Under the pieces are notes generated by a model. That model was not told the DNA's origin, did not search any database, and saw only the letters and a list, made by a program, of their open reading frames with translations. Position numbers and translations under genes: made by a program. Positions 17,083 to 25,896 of a stretch of 64,000 nt of DNA are shown in pieces. How positions within the stretch are numbered: position 1 is the stretch's first letter; the number at the start of each line of letters is the position of its first letter. This DNA comes from Methylobacterium frigidaeris (lineage in GTDB: Bacteria > Pseudomonadota > Alphaproteobacteria > Rhizobiales > Beijerinckiaceae), in assembly GCF_022179185.1 (NCBI RefSeq), contig NZ_BPQJ01000010.1, positions 124,001-188,000 of the forward strand, read 5' to 3'.

Positions 17083-18240
17083 ATGATCCTGCAGCGGAGC
17101 GAAGCGTTCTACGGCCGTGCCGATGTGCGGGAGGGCCGGCCGGCCCTGCGCCTGGTCGAGGACGCCCACTACCTCACGCGGGTGCCCCATCTCGACAAGG
17201 TCCCGGTGATCTTCGACGCGGCGCGCCGGGTGGTGCCCGAATCCCTCGATCATCACAGCGGCGACCGCACCCCGACCTGGCAGACGACCGATTGGCCGGA
17301 GCATCAGGGCCCGGTGACCGACGAGGCGCCGGAGGGGACCGCCCTCTATGTCGGGGCGATCCACCCGCATTACGGCCACTTCGTCATCAACACCCTGGCG
17401 CGGTTCTGGCCGCTCCTCGACCTCGACGACCGGGGCCTGCGCCCGACCCTGCTCTGCCACGGTCCGGGGCTCGGGGCCGACTGGAGCTCCACCCCGTTCA
17501 TCCCGGAGATCCTCGGCCGGCTGGGTCTCAGCGTGATGGACCTCGCCACCTTCGGACGGCCGGTGCGGATCCCGACCCTCCTGGTGCCGCAAGCCGCCCT
17601 GCAGCAGGACGACTACGCCTTCCCGGTCATGGCCGATCTGTGCCGGGAGATCGGGCGCGGCTACTACGCCCCCGAGGAGGTCGATGCCGACCCGCAGCCG
17701 GTCTACCTCTCGAAGACCCGCCTGACGGGCGGCGTGCGGCGCTTCGCCAACGAGGAGGCGGTGACGGCCGTGCTGGAGCGCGAGGGGGTGCGGATCGTCC
17801 ATCCCGAGCTCCTGAGCTTCCCCGAGCAGGTGCGCCTCTTCGCCCGCCACCGGGTGATCCTGGGGGCCAACGGCTCGGCCTTCCACACCCTGCTATTCGC
17901 CCCCCCGGGCCGGCGGGTGATCGCGCTCGCCGACCGGCTCAAGCTGAGCGCGACCTACCGGCTGATCGACCTCATCACCGGCACGCAGGCCCACTACTAT
18001 TACCCGGTCGGCACCAGCAGCCACGCCGGCGACGGCTTCACCGTCAACTTCGTGCTGCGGGAGCCGGAGACGGTCGCGGCGGAACTCCTCGGCAAGATCG
18101 CCCGGATCGACACCCTGCGGGAGAGCGACATGCGCCTCGATCCGGGCTCCTGGCACCTCTCGCCGACGATCCCGCCCCTGCCGCGCCGGTCCGGGGGGCT
18201 GCTGGAGCGCCTGCGCGGGATGATGCCGGGCCTCGGCTGA
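17083..18240 (+). CDS. glycosyltransferase family 61 protein
   Basis: 385-residue protein of the GT61 (DUF563) family, whose members transfer sugars such as xylose or GlcNAc to glycans. Supporting blocks are GAIHPHYGHFVINTLARFWP, VYLSKTRL, then FPEQVRLFARHRVILGANGS and AFHTLLFAPPGRRVIAL, the family's C-terminal signature with the conserved GANG-x2-H. No signal peptide or membrane segment is seen. It starts at ATG 17083, 32 bp after the kinase stop and on the same strand, so it may be co-transcribed with the two-component system, though the role in a polysaccharide or glycan pathway cannot be assigned. Confidence 0.82.
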   Translation: MILQRSEAFYGRADVREGRPALRLVEDAHYLTRVPHLDKVPVIFDAARRVVPESLDHHSGDRTPTWQTTDWPEHQGPVTDEAPEGTALYVGAIHPHYGHFVINTLARFWPLLDLDDRGLRPTLLCHGPGLGADWSSTPFIPEILGRLGLSVMDLATFGRPVRIPTLLVPQAALQQDDYAFPVMADLCREIGRGYYAPEEVDADPQPVYLSKTRLTGGVRRFANEEAVTAVLEREGVRIVHPELLSFPEQVRLFARHRVILGANGSAFHTLLFAPPGRRVIALADRLKLSATYRLIDLITGTQAHYYYPVGTSSHAGDGFTVNFVLREPETVAAELLGKIARIDTLRESDMRLDPGSWHLSPTIPPLPRRSGGLLERLRGMMPGLG

Positions 18241-18334
18241 CGCGAGGGTGCCCCCTTGGAAGCGTCCCCTTGAGGCGTTCCCCTTGGGCAGGGAGTGCGC
18301 TAAGCCCTGCTCCTGCTCCGGAGCGACCTGACCG

Positions 18335-19090
18335 ATGCCCGACCTCGACGCGATCGCCGCCCGCCACGGCGTCAGCCCAGACGCCGCCCGCCATCTCCTC
18401 GACGCGCTGGCTCGCGGCCACGGCCGGATGGCGCAGTTCAATCATCCCGATCTCGGCGGCATGGGCCAGTGGTCCGCCGGCGGGATGACGATGATCGGCG
18501 ACATGTTCAATTCCGGCCTCAAGGCCCGGGTCGTCGCGCTCTGCGAGGAGCTGGCGCCGCTCGCCACGGCACTGCCGGCCGAGAGCCGGGGCGTCCAGGC
18601 TCAAGGCTTCTCGGGACAGGGTTCTTCGGGACAGGGCTTCGGCGGGTCGTGGTGGCCCGAGGGTCTGGGCCAGCCGGCCACCTCCGGCTCGCAGAACGAC
18701 GCCCGCTACGCCTTCTTCCCCGAAGCCCGGCGCCTCGCCATCGAGAGCGGCGGCCGGGTGACGCTCTACGACACCGGCGATCACCGGATCGGCGGCGTCT
18801 CGCAGCAGCAGGGTTCGTCGCATTCCCTGAGCTTCACCAGCCAGCACGGGCCGGTACGGCTGGACGAGCTGCCGGTGGTGGGAGAGCCAGGGCAGGATGC
18901 GAGCCCCGCCCCCCAGGCCGCGCCGGCGCCCGCGCCTGAGGCTGTCGCGGCGTCCTCGTCCCAATCGACCGGTGCGCCGAGCGGGGACGTGTTCGGGATG
19001 ATTGAGCGCCTGTCGGAGCTGCACCGCCGGGGCGTGCTGACCGAGGCCGAGTTCGCCGCGAAGAAGACGGAGCTGCTGGCGCGGCTGTGA
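18335..19090 (+). CDS. SHOCT-domain protein
   Basis: 251-residue protein. The N-terminal 80 residues (DAIAARHGVSPDAARHLLDA, GGMGQWSAGGMTMIGDMFNS) resemble uncharacterised alphaproteobacterial SHOCT proteins. A glycine/serine/glutamine-rich stretch (residues 85-115) precedes a small beta-rich domain (RYAFFPEARRLAIESGGRVT, LYDTGDHRIGGVSQQQG) and a proline/alanine linker. The last 35 residues are a SHOCT motif (IERLSELHRRGVLTEAEFAA, KKTELLARL), a short helical hairpin often found at protein ends and presumed to aid oligomerisation. No membrane segment. The 94 bp upstream contain three imperfect copies of a CCCCTTG-containing unit spaced 14-15 bp apart. Confidence 0.72.
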   Translation: MPDLDAIAARHGVSPDAARHLLDALARGHGRMAQFNHPDLGGMGQWSAGGMTMIGDMFNSGLKARVVALCEELAPLATALPAESRGVQAQGFSGQGSSGQGFGGSWWPEGLGQPATSGSQNDARYAFFPEARRLAIESGGRVTLYDTGDHRIGGVSQQQGSSHSLSFTSQHGPVRLDELPVVGEPGQDASPAPQAAPAPAPEAVAASSSQSTGAPSGDVFGMIERLSELHRRGVLTEAEFAAKKTELLARL

Positions 19091-19201
19091 TCCGGGATTG
19101 AGGCGGGTCCACTCACGGCGCATCGCCGCATCACGAGCTACCTTACTATTTGCGAAGCTATCGATTTTAGGATCGCAACACTCTCGGAACCTGCTCCGCC
19201 C

Positions 19202-19230
19202 CACCCGCGACCTCATCCTGAGGTCGCGAC
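19202..19230. repeat. REP-like palindrome, left flank of GIY-YIG gene
   Basis: Contains the perfect palindrome GCGACCTCA-TCC-TGAGGTCGC (9-bp arms). The 23 bases 19202-19224 are the exact reverse complement of 19732-19754, on the other side of the GIY-YIG nuclease gene. Confidence 0.8.
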
Positions 19231-19267
19231 TTGGAAGCTTTTGAAACTTGCAATGCTCCGCAGCTAT

Positions 19268-19594
19268 TTAGCAAATATCACTGTCGTTCGCGCGCAGCTC
19301 GTCCTGCACGCTCTGGCGTTTGTCCAGTTGTTGAAGCTGTTCCCAGTCACGCCGGATCAACGCTTCCTTCTTCGTCCTGCTCCAGCCTTTGATGCGCCTT
19401 TCCATAGCGATCGCGTCCGTGATGCGTTCGAAAAGCTCGGCATAGACGAGTATCACGGGCCTGCGCTGGCTTGTGTACCCGCGATAGGTACCGGCTTGGT
19501 GCTCACTAACGCGCTTATCGAGGCTCGTTCCACGCGCAGATCCGACGTAATAGCTACCGCCGGCACAGCGAAGAATATAGACAAACGCACTCAC
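19268..19594 (-). CDS. GIY-YIG family endonuclease, single domain
   Basis: 108-residue protein that is essentially one GIY-YIG domain: AFVYILRCAGG supplies the GIY-equivalent strand, SYYVGSA the YIG strand, LDKRVSEH the catalytic Arg and AIAMERRIKGWSR the metal-binding Glu, a full active site. The sequence resembles YhbQ/UPF0213-type stand-alone nucleases. Start is GTG 19594 after GAGGTG. The gene is flanked on both sides by REP-like palindromes, with 23-bp perfect inverted repeats at the outer ends, and its surroundings are AT-richer than the neighbouring genes, signs of a transferred or mobile unit. Whether the nuclease acts on the palindromes is not known. Confidence 0.85.
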   Translation of the reverse strand: MSAFVYILRCAGGSYYVGSARGTSLDKRVSEHQAGTYRGYTSQRRPVILVYAELFERITDAIAMERRIKGWSRTKKEALIRRDWEQLQQLDKRQSVQDELRANDSDIC

Positions 19595-19637
19595 GAGAAA
19601 ACACCTCGCGAAACATATCCATTAGTCCAAATCACAA

Positions 19638-19754
19638 ACCTCATCCTGAAGCGCCGCGCAGCGGTCTCGAAGGAGGTCTCCAGATAGCCTTGAGACTTCT
19701 GGAGGCCTCCTTCGAGGCTCACTTCGTTCGCACCTCAGGATGAGGTCGCGGGTG
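19638..19754. repeat. long REP-like inverted repeat, right flank of GIY-YIG gene
   Basis: Two arms of about 48 bp, 19638-19684 and 19698-19746, are imperfect inverted copies. Both read ACCTCATCCTGA at the outer end and CTCGAAGGAGG towards the loop, joined by a 13-nt loop. It would form a long cruciform or RNA hairpin. Bases 19732-19754 repeat 19202-19224 in inverted orientation. The arms resemble dispersed palindromes common in alphaproteobacterial genomes. Confidence 0.8.
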
Positions 19755-19762
19755 AGATAAAT

Positions 19763-19778
19763 TTTGCTGATCAGCAAA
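19763..19778. repeat. 16-bp perfect palindrome
   Basis: TTTGCTGATCAGCAAA, a gapless dyad 9 bp outside the GIY-YIG-associated inverted repeat and in AT-rich sequence. It could be an operator, a small terminator stem or a target site. Confidence 0.5.
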
Positions 19779-19819
19779 GCGGGATTTCATCGTCCGTCGC
19801 CATCCCAAAAGCAGCAGAT

Positions 19820-19927
19820 CTACTCACGACTCCACAGCCGAGCCGCATGACGCGCGCGAAGACTAGCGCGCACATCATCTACGGACCGCCCGCGATCCGG
19901 ATCGCGCACCATCGCATCGTAAGTCAT
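19820..19927 (-). other. possible 35-codon ORF or gene remnant
   Basis: A short frame reading MTYDAMVRDPDRGRSVDDVR then ASLRARHAARLWSRE looks protein-like in composition (balanced charged residues), unlike the shadow frames around it. It is too short to assign and has no clear ribosome-binding site. It sits between the REP-like repeats and thrB and may be the tail of a decayed gene. Confidence 0.25.
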
Positions 19928-20013
19928 CACGACGTCGGTGAGGGGCCAAGTCTCGACAGACGAGGCCCGCTCCTGCCGAACTCTTGTATCGACGCAATCA
20001 TAGGACGGGCCGC

Positions 20014-20988
20014 TCACCCCCCTACCGCACTCCACCCATACTCCTCCGCCGCCGCGACCTTCCGGTGGAAGGCGAGCCTGCGGTCGTATTCGAGCGGGTC
20101 CTTCGGCTTGACCAGGGCGCCGGGGGGCACGTTGAGCCAGTCGACGAGGCGGGTGAGCATGAAGCGCAGGGCCGCGCCGCGGGCGAGCAGCGGCAGCGCA
20201 GCGACCTCGCGGGGCTCGAGCGGGCGCACGGCCTGGTAGGCGGCGATCATCGCCTGGCCCTTGGTGCGGTTGAACGAATAATCCGCCTCGAAGCACCAGG
20301 CGTTGAGGCAGATCGCCAGGTCGTACGCGAAGGCATCGGTGCAGGCGAAGTAGAAGTCGATCAGGCCCGAGACGTCGTCGCCGAGGAAGAAGACGTTGTC
20401 GGTGAACAGGTCGGCGTGGATGACGCCGCCGGGCAGGTCCTGCGGCCAGGAGGCTTCGAGGAGCGCGAGATCCTCGCGGGTGCGGGCGGCGAGGCCCGGG
20501 GCAACGCGGTCGGCCTGGGGCTCCGCCGCCTCGAAGAGCGGGCGCCAGCCCGCGACCGAGAGGGCGTTCGGCCGCTGCATCGGGAAATCGGCCCCGGCCG
20601 CGTGCAGGCCGGCGAGCGCGGCACCAAGCGCCCGGCAATGCCGCACGCCGGGCCGGCGCACCGACACGCCCTCCAGGAACGACACGATCACCGCCGGCCG
20701 GCCGCAGAGCCGGCCCAGAGTGGCGCCGTCGCGGGTGCGGATCGGCTGCGGGCAGGCGAGGCCGTTCGCGGCCAGGTGCTGCATCAGCCCGAGGAAGAAC
20801 GGCAGGTCGCCCTCCTTCACCCGCTTCTCGTAGAGGGTCAGGATGTAGGAGCCGGTGGTGGTGTGCAGGATGAAGTTGGTGTTCTCCACCCCCTCGGCGA
20901 TGCCCTTGTAGGACAGGAGATCGCCGATCTCGTAGGCGGCGAGAAAGGCGGCCAGCGCCTCGTCCGGAACCTCGGTGTAGACCGCCAC
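20014..20988 (-). CDS. thrB: homoserine kinase ThrB (aminoglycoside phosphotransferase-like type)
   Basis: 324-residue homoserine kinase of the APH-like family used by alphaproteobacteria and pseudomonads, which phosphorylates L-homoserine for threonine synthesis. Signatures include [20 protein letters not shown], the [17 protein letters not shown] nucleotide loop, the Brenner motif [13 protein letters not shown] with catalytic Asp, and [20 protein letters not shown] with the metal-binding Asp. The start is GTG 20988, where the family begins. It lies downstream of ispH on the same strand, a common alphaproteobacterial order (ispH-thrB), but a strong hairpin separates the two. Confidence 0.93.
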   Translation of the reverse strand: MAVYTEVPDEALAAFLAAYEIGDLLSYKGIAEGVENTNFILHTTTGSYILTLYEKRVKEGDLPFFLGLMQHLAANGLACPQPIRTRDGATLGRLCGRPAVIVSFLEGVSVRRPGVRHCRALGAALAGLHAAGADFPMQRPNALSVAGWRPLFEAAEPQADRVAPGLAARTREDLALLEASWPQDLPGGVIHADLFTDNVFFLGDDVSGLIDFYFACTDAFAYDLAICLNAWCFEADYSFNRTKGQAMIAAYQAVRPLEPREVAALPLLARGAALRFMLTRLVDWLNVPPGALVKPKDPLEYDRRLAFHRKVAAAEEYGWSAVGG

Positions 20989-21048
20989 GGCCGTTCTGCT
21001 TCGCTCTGGAAATGGATGAAGAAAACGAGGCGCCAGCCTCCGAAGAAA

Positions 21049-21090
21049 GGCGCGGTCCCCCTCTCCTGTACCGGACAGGGGGACCGCGCC
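21049..21090 (-). terminator. strong hairpin between ispH and thrB
   Basis: 14-bp perfect stem GGCGCGGTCCCCCT (21049-21062) / AGGGGGACCGCGCC (21077-21090), extended by a further TCC/GGA pair inside the loop. In the minus-strand direction it is followed by CTTTCTTC. It lies 40 bp after the ispH stop and could end the ispH transcript or limit read-through into thrB. Confidence 0.65.
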
Positions 21091-21130
21091 TCATCCTGAG
21101 ACGCCGTGATTCACCGGTGGACGCCCGGTC

Positions 21131-22132
21131 CTATTCCGCCGCTTCGCTGCGCAGTTCGCGCGGCAGCGGGAAGACCATGTCCTCGGTCGTGGTCGAGACG
21201 GTGTCGACCGTGACCTCGTAGCGGGTCGCGAAGGCGTCGATGATCTCCTCGACCAGCACCTCGGGGGCCGAGGCGCCGGCGGTGAGGCCGAGCCGGCGGA
21301 TGTTGGAGAAGGCCTCCCAATCCACGTCCTCGGCGCGGTTGACGAGCCGGGTGATCGGGCAGCCGACCCGCTCGGCGACCTCGCGCAGGCGCTGCGAGTT
21401 CGAGGAGTTCGAGGAGCCGACGACGATGAGCGCGTCGACGAGGGGGGCCACCTGCTTCACCGCCTCCTGGCGGTTGGTGGTGGCGTAGCAGATGTCGTCC
21501 TTGTGCGGGCCGACGATCGTCGGGAACTTGCGCTTCAGCGCCTCGACGACGTGGCGGGTGTCGTCGACCGAGAGGGTCGTCTGGGTCACCCAGGCGAGGT
21601 TGTCGCGGCTCTCGGGCTCCAGCGCCTCGATCTGCTCGACATCCTCCACCAGGGTGATCGAGCCCTTGGGCAGCTGGCCCATGGTGCCGACGACCTCCGG
21701 GTGGCCGGAATGGCCGACGAGCAGCACGTGACGGCCGCGCTTGTGGTGGATCTCGGCCTCGCGGTGAACCTTGGTCACCAGCGGGCAGGTCGCGTCGATC
21801 GTGGTCAGCCCGCGGGCGACGGCGTTCTGCGGCACGGTCTTGGCGACGCCGTGGGCGGAGAAGATCACCGGCGCCGTGCCGTCCGGCACCTCGTCGAGCT
21901 CGGCGACGAAGACCGCGCCTTTGCGCTTCAGGCTCTCGACCACGTACTTGTTGTGCACGATCTCGTGCCGCACGTAGACGGGCGGGCCGTAGAGGGCGAG
22001 CGCCCGCTCGACCACGTCGATGGCCCGCACCACGCCGGCGCAGAAGCCGCGCGGCGCGCAGAGGAGGATCTCGAGGGGCGGCTTCGCGGGCGCGGCGGCA
22101 CCGGCGTCGGTCTGGTTCACGGAGGCGCTCAT
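21131..22132 (-). CDS. ispH: 4-hydroxy-3-methylbut-2-enyl diphosphate reductase IspH
   Basis: 333-residue IspH (LytB), the last enzyme of the MEP isoprenoid pathway, producing IPP and DMAPP. The three Fe-S cysteines are in [21 protein letters not shown] and [27 protein letters not shown] and [13 protein letters not shown] are also diagnostic. The N-terminal ~18 residues before [10 protein letters not shown] are a poorly conserved extension. ATG 22132 lies 182 bp from the divergent KefB-type gene. Expected to be essential. No frame or residue anomalies. Confidence 0.96.
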   Translation of the reverse strand: MSASVNQTDAGAAAPAKPPLEILLCAPRGFCAGVVRAIDVVERALALYGPPVYVRHEIVHNKYVVESLKRKGAVFVAELDEVPDGTAPVIFSAHGVAKTVPQNAVARGLTTIDATCPLVTKVHREAEIHHKRGRHVLLVGHSGHPEVVGTMGQLPKGSITLVEDVEQIEALEPESRDNLAWVTQTTLSVDDTRHVVEALKRKFPTIVGPHKDDICYATTNRQEAVKQVAPLVDALIVVGSSNSSNSQRLREVAERVGCPITRLVNRAEDVDWEAFSNIRRLGLTAGASAPEVLVEEIIDAFATRYEVTVDTVSTTTEDMVFPLPRELRSEAAE

Positions 22133-22314
22133 GATCCGGGATGTGGCGAGGCGGGGCGGCCCCTGTCAACCTCTTGTGCCACGCAATCGTGGCGATCAAT
22201 AGGTCGCCCGCGCGACAGGTCCCCTGCGGCGGACGCGACCCGGCTTCGCCCCGGGCCCCGGTTCGGGTTAAGGGAGGGTCTGAGCCGACCTCGAACCCGG
22301 GAGATCCCCGCGCG

Positions 22315-24174
22315 ATGGCGACCGCCGCCGACCACGCCAGCTTCCTGCCGCCGGTCCTGACCTTCCTGTCCGCCGCGGTGATCGGCGTGCCGATCTTCCG
22401 CCTCCTCGGGCAGAGCGCGGTGCTCGGCTACCTCGTGGCCGGCGTCGTCATCGGCCCGTCGGGCCTCTCGCTCATCACGGAGCCGGAGACCGCCCGCAGC
22501 GTCTCGGAACTCGGGGTGGTGCTGCTCCTGTTCATCGTCGGGCTGGAATTGGAGATCTCGCGCCTGATCTCGCTCCGGCGCGACATCCTGGGACTCGGCA
22601 CGCTCCAGCTCGGGCTCTGTGCCCTGGCGCTCGGGGGCCTCGGCTTCCTCTCAGGCCTCTCGGGCGGCGCCGCGACGGTGATCGGCATCGCGCTCGCCCT
22701 CTCGGCGACGGCGGTCGCGCTCCAGCTCCTGGAAGAACGGCGCGACCTCGCCTCCCCTTACGGCCAGCGCGCCTTCGCGGTGCTCTTGTTCCAGGACCTG
22801 TCGATCGTCGGCATCCTCGCCCTCCTGCCGCTGATCGCCCAGACCGGCACGGGCGGGGGCGGCGAGGCCTGGCTCGGCACGGCCCTGCAATCCGCGGGCA
22901 CCGCGGTCGCGGCGGTGATCGGGGTGGTGCTGGTCGGGCGCTATGGCCTCAACCCGTTCTTCCGCCTGCTCGCGGCGAGCGGCGCCCGCGAGGTCATGAC
23001 GGCGGCCGCCCTCCTCGTCGTCCTCGGTACCGCGCTCCTGATGGAGGAGGTCGGGCTGTCGATGGCGATGGGGGCCTTCCTCGCCGGCCTGCTGCTCGCC
23101 GAATCGAACTTCCGCCACCAGCTCGAGGCCGATATCGAGCCGTTCCGCGGCATGCTGCTCGGCCTGTTCTTCATGAGCGTCGGCATGTCGATCGACCTCG
23201 GCCTCGTGGCGCAGAACTGGCTCGGCCTGTCCGTCGCCACGGTGGGGGCGATCCTGATCAAGGTCGCGCTGGTCGCCGGCCTGTTCCGGCTGTTCGGCTC
23301 GTCCTGGCTCGACGGCTTGCGCGGCGCCGCCGTGCTGGCGCCGGCGGGCGAGTTCGCCTTCGTGCTGCTGCCGGTGGGCCAGGAACTCGGCCTCGTCGAC
23401 GGTCCCTCGGGGCGCCTCGCCATCGCGCTCGCCGCCATCACCATGCTGATCGGGCCGATCGGCGCCAAGGTCCTCGACGGGGTGCTGTCGCGGCGCGCCA
23501 CCGCCCCGCTCGAGCCCGAGCACGAGGCGATCGAGGGCGCCGAGGCGCGGGTTCTGGTGATCGGCTTCGGCCGCTTCGGCCACATCCTCAACCAGGTGCT
23601 GCTGGCGCAGGGCCTGAGCGTCACGGTGATCGACAAGGACGTGGAGCAGATCCGCAGCGCCGCCCGCTTCGGCTTCCGGGTCTATTACGGCGACGGCACC
23701 CGGCTCGACGTGCTGCGCGCCTCGGGCGCCGGCAAGGCCGAGGTGGTCTGCATCTGCATCGACGACCCGGAGGCGACGCTCAAGATCGTCGACCTCGTCC
23801 ATGCCGAGTTCCCGGCCGCCCGCACCTACGTGCGGGTGTTCGACCGGGTGCAGGCGATCGAGGCGATGGGCCGGGACGTCGACTACCAGATCCGCGAGAC
23901 CTTCGAATCGGCCCTCGCCTTCGGCCGCGCCACCCTGGAGGCGCTCGGCCTCTCGCCCGAGGAGGCCGCCCGCACGGTCGACGACGTGCGCAAGCGCGAC
24001 CTCGCCCGGCTGGTGCTGCAGCAGGCCGGCGAGCCCCTCGACCGGGCCGATCCCCTGCGCAGCCTGGTACGGATCAAGCCCGAGCCCCTGACCGCGCCGC
24101 TCCACGCCTCGCACGGCCTCAACCCCGAGACCGAGGACATCATCGCCCGCGAGCGGGCCGGCGCCGATGGGTGA
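22315..24174 (+). CDS. CPA2-family cation:proton antiporter, KefB/KefC-like, with TrkA-N domain
   Basis: 619-residue transporter. About twelve hydrophobic helices fill residues 10-390 (VLGYLVAGVVIGPSGL, SELGVVLLLFIVGLELEI, ALSATAVALQLLEERRD, AFAVLLFQDLSIVGILALLP, LSMAMGAFLAGLLLAES). Then comes a cytosolic Rossmann TrkA-N domain beginning VLVIGFGRFGHILNQVLLAQ, with acidic VIDKDVEQI and YYGDGTR. This is the architecture of glutathione-gated K+ efflux systems and related K+/H+ antiporters. A helical tail of about 60 residues follows. ATG 22315 is the family start. The stop overlaps the MATE gene start by 8 bp, implying translational coupling. The ancillary subunit KefG/KefF is not nearby. Confidence 0.88.
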   Translation: MATAADHASFLPPVLTFLSAAVIGVPIFRLLGQSAVLGYLVAGVVIGPSGLSLITEPETARSVSELGVVLLLFIVGLELEISRLISLRRDILGLGTLQLGLCALALGGLGFLSGLSGGAATVIGIALALSATAVALQLLEERRDLASPYGQRAFAVLLFQDLSIVGILALLPLIAQTGTGGGGEAWLGTALQSAGTAVAAVIGVVLVGRYGLNPFFRLLAASGAREVMTAAALLVVLGTALLMEEVGLSMAMGAFLAGLLLAESNFRHQLEADIEPFRGMLLGLFFMSVGMSIDLGLVAQNWLGLSVATVGAILIKVALVAGLFRLFGSSWLDGLRGAAVLAPAGEFAFVLLPVGQELGLVDGPSGRLAIALAAITMLIGPIGAKVLDGVLSRRATAPLEPEHEAIEGAEARVLVIGFGRFGHILNQVLLAQGLSVTVIDKDVEQIRSAARFGFRVYYGDGTRLDVLRASGAGKAEVVCICIDDPEATLKIVDLVHAEFPAARTYVRVFDRVQAIEAMGRDVDYQIRETFESALAFGRATLEALGLSPEEAARTVDDVRKRDLARLVLQQAGEPLDRADPLRSLVRIKPEPLTAPLHASHGLNPETEDIIARERAGADG

Positions 24175-25594
24175 GGTGCGCCCTCCCGACCCCGTCGCCC
24201 CGACCGCCCGCTTCGTCACCGGCTCGACCCTCCGCCACGTCGTGGTGATGGCGGCGACCGGCTCGGTCGGCCTGATGGCGATCTTCGTCGTCGACCTGCT
24301 GTCGCTGCTCTACATCGCGCGGCTCGGCGACCCGGTCCTGACGGCTGCGGTGGGATTTGCCACCATCGTCCAGGTCTTCGCGGTCTCGATCAATATCGGG
24401 ATGATGATCGCGGTCGGCGCCCTCGTCTCGCGGGCGCTCGGGCGCGGCGACGTCGGGGAGGCGCGCCGCCTCGCCGCCTCCTCCCTCGTCCTGTCGCTCG
24501 TCGCCTCGGGGCTGGTGACGGCGCTCCTGCTGCCGCTGCTCACGCCCTTCCTGACGCTGATCGGCGCCAACCCCGAGACGGTGCCGGCGGCCCGGACCTT
24601 CCTGTGGATCGCCCTGCCCTCGAGCCTGCTGATGGCGCTCGGCATGGGATTCTCCGGCGTGCTGCGGGCGGTCGGCGACGCGCGGCGCGCGATGAACGTG
24701 ACGCTCGCCGGCGCCGCGGTCACGGCCGTGCTCGACCCGCTCCTGATCTTCGGCCTGAATCTCGGGATCGAGGGGGCGGCGATCACCGTGGTGATTGCCC
24801 GCCTCGCCTTCGCGTGGGTGGGCTATTCGGGCGCGGTCCGCATCCACCGGATGGTGGCGCAGCCGAGCCTCGCGGCGGTGCTCACCGACGCCGGGCCGAT
24901 CCTGCACGTCGCGCTGCCCACCGTGCTCACGAATCTCGCGCCGCCGGTGGCGAGCGCGTTCCTCGCCCACGTCATGGCGGGGTTCGGCACCGAGACGGTC
25001 GCCGGCAACGCGGTGGTCGACCGGGTGGTGCCGGTGGCCTTCGGTGGCCTGTTCGCCCTCTCCGGCGCGATCGGGCCGATCCTCGGCCAGAACTGGGGTG
25101 CGGGCCGATTCGACCGGATGCGCGCGGCCTTGCGCGACGCCGCCCTGGTCACCGGCCTCTACGTCGCGACGGTCTGGCTCGCCCTCGTCGTTGCCCGCGG
25201 GCCGCTCACCGCCCTGTTCGGGCTCGACGGCGCGGGCGCCGACCTCCTCGGCTTCTTCTGCCACGCCGGCGGGGCGATCTGGTTCTTCAACGGGCTCCTC
25301 TTCCTCGGCAACGCCTCGTTCAACAACCTCGGCTTCCCGCTGACGGCGAGTGCCCTCAACTGGGGACGGGCGACGCTCGGGACGATGCCGCCAGCCCTGC
25401 TCGGCGCCCACCTCGCCGGGCCGGAGGGGGCGATGGCCGGGATGGGGATCGGTTCGGCGTTGTTCGGGGCGATCGGGCTCGCGCTGGCGTTCCGGGTGGT
25501 GGGAGTTTTGGAGCGGCGGGAGGCTGCGGCGAGCGTCGAGGTTGCGGGAGGGCGGTGTGTCGGGGGAGAGACGCCTCGTCTTGAAACCGATTAG
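24167..25594 (+). CDS. MATE-family efflux transporter
   Basis: 475-residue multidrug and toxin extrusion protein with two similar six-helix halves. Blocks include MAIFVVDLLSLLYIARLGDP, VSINIGMMIAVGALVSRALG, the FSGVLRAVGDARRAMNVTLA loop, and in the second half GTETVAGNAVVDRVVPVAF, LSGAIGPILGQNWGAGRFDR and ALNWGRATLG, all typical of NorM/DinF-like carriers driven by Na+ or H+. It overlaps the KefB-type gene by 8 bp, forming a two-gene operon. A hairpin begins at the last base of the stop codon. Substrate unknown. The final ~25 residues are a variable hydrophilic tail. Confidence 0.9.
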   Translation: MGEVRPPDPVAPTARFVTGSTLRHVVVMAATGSVGLMAIFVVDLLSLLYIARLGDPVLTAAVGFATIVQVFAVSINIGMMIAVGALVSRALGRGDVGEARRLAASSLVLSLVASGLVTALLLPLLTPFLTLIGANPETVPAARTFLWIALPSSLLMALGMGFSGVLRAVGDARRAMNVTLAGAAVTAVLDPLLIFGLNLGIEGAAITVVIARLAFAWVGYSGAVRIHRMVAQPSLAAVLTDAGPILHVALPTVLTNLAPPVASAFLAHVMAGFGTETVAGNAVVDRVVPVAFGGLFALSGAIGPILGQNWGAGRFDRMRAALRDAALVTGLYVATVWLALVVARGPLTALFGLDGAGADLLGFFCHAGGAIWFFNGLLFLGNASFNNLGFPLTASALNWGRATLGTMPPALLGAHLAGPEGAMAGMGIGSALFGAIGLALAFRVVGVLERREAAASVEVAGGRCVGGETPRLETD

Positions 25595-25637
25595 CTGAGA
25601 CGAGCTCCGGACGATTCCTTCCGGACCTCGTCTCAGC
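25594..25637 (+). terminator. hairpin ending the antiporter-MATE operon
   Basis: Arms of 18 bases, 25594-25611 and 25620-25637 (GCTGAGACGAG... / ...CTCGTCTCAGC), pair at 17 of 18 positions around an 8-nt loop. It starts on the last base of the MATE stop codon. No T-run follows. The remaining 259 bp up to the next gene (25638-25896) show nothing else recognisable apart from a small ATTGC/GCAAT dyad near 25675. Confidence 0.6.
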
Positions 25638-25896
25638 AGCCCGTGCGGCACCTGAGCAAAGCCGATTTCCGCATTGCGAAGCAATCAATCGGAACTCGTA
25701 TGACCGTGCGGGTGAGAACTCGAGAATGGTGACAACGGTCGGTCCCAATGACCGCTGGCACGTCGGACCTTGATCGGAAGCGGCCGGTCCGCCGTCACGC
25801 GATGGCGGCATCGAGGCGGTTGCCTTGCTCCCGTCCCGGCAGGAACGGCCGCTCGAAGGGGTGTGCCCGACCGCAAACTCGTATCGGCGACGAGGG

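Noticed and set aside
22285..22305. Second TCGAACCC motif before the KefB-type gene
   Set aside because: No cloverleaf; it is part of the leader with the ribosome-binding site.
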